Shown here: piece by piece, positions 63,891 to 64,000 of the stretch | Numbering within the stretch: the first letter of the stretch is position 1 | Layout: every line of letters begins with the position of its first letter | Assembly (NCBI RefSeq): GCF_905220565.1 | Contig: NC_059406.1 | Coordinates: 9,062,001-9,126,000 of the forward strand | DNA length: 64,000 nt | Direction of reading: 5' to 3' | Origin: Melitaea cinxia | Taxonomy: Eukaryota > Arthropoda > Insecta > Lepidoptera > Nymphalidae | Notes under the pieces: generated by a model | Database searches by the model: none | Seen by the model: only the letters and a program-made list of their open reading frames with translations | What the model was told of the DNA's origin: nothing | Position numbers and translations under genes: made by a program

Positions 63891-64000
63891 AAGTTACCTT
63901 CGACAGCTTTTGTAAGAAACAAAAGGCATGGGTTCCATTTGGAAAGCCCAATAGTCTCTCGCCAATTCTGCTGTGTTTGAACTTTGCCCTAGCGATTTAC

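Larger units (their letters stand above)
51258..64000 (-). other. Large 5' intron of gish, dense in repeats
   Basis: No further gish exon was found up to the window end, so the glycine-loop exon lies outside. Identified contents are a LINE end, a mariner, a helitron scrap, a family-B SINE, a piggyBac relic, two family-D elements and a possible LINE remnant near the end. Stretches with nothing to report are 54130-55840, 56200-57150, 61000-61400 and 61530-62330. Confidence 0.6.

Noticed and set aside
51258..64000. Search for the missing gish glycine-loop exon
   Set aside because: No - strand sequence resembling the CK1 glycine-loop region next to a donor was found; it must lie beyond the window.

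Overview
This is a 64 kb piece of an AT-rich insect genome, most likely a butterfly or moth. Three things point to that: short exons separated by kilobase introns, two recognisable animal genes, and a dense load of repeats with lepidopteran character (helitron-like elements inserting between A and T and ending in CTAG, tRNA-headed SINEs, LINE tails ending in ATG repeats, mariner and piggyBac relics). No bacterial feature, CRISPR array or rRNA was seen.

Two protein genes converge. On the + strand, eight exons between 1599 and 23069 encode 632 residues plus a stop of a CREB3/CREB3L-type, membrane-tethered bZIP transcription factor; its first exon(s) lie before the window. On the - strand, exons between 51257 and 32189 encode the casein kinase 1 gamma orthologue (Drosophila gilgamesh, gish): most of the kinase domain, the linker and the cysteine-rich basic C-tail. 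Its N-terminal exon(s) lie beyond 64000. Every listed splice junction keeps frame and uses GT-AG.

The most interesting part of the window is the exon architecture of gish. Two tandem, diverged versions of one kinase exon (50299-50450 and 49876-50024) share phase and neighbours and look mutually exclusive. The 274-bp intron between them carries two interlocking inverted repeats that could act in RNA-structure-controlled splicing. Two further phase-0 cassette-exon candidates lie in the linker region (40253-40318 and 41264-41338). Retention of the last intron would swap the Cys-Cys-Cys basic tail for a short hydrophobic end.

The space between genes and most introns are filled with repeats. They include two SINE families (one copy with a perfect 12-bp target duplication), several LINE 3' ends, helitron-like elements, a dead mariner with its TA duplications, a piggyBac relic with TTAA duplications, a TTAA-flanked inverted-repeat family carrying about 174-bp tandem units, a four-layer nested stack that includes a solo LTR, and an inverted-repeat element holding a complete tRNA-like cloverleaf. 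By contrast 27240-32188, just downstream of the gish stop, shows no obvious repeat and is probably its 3' UTR.
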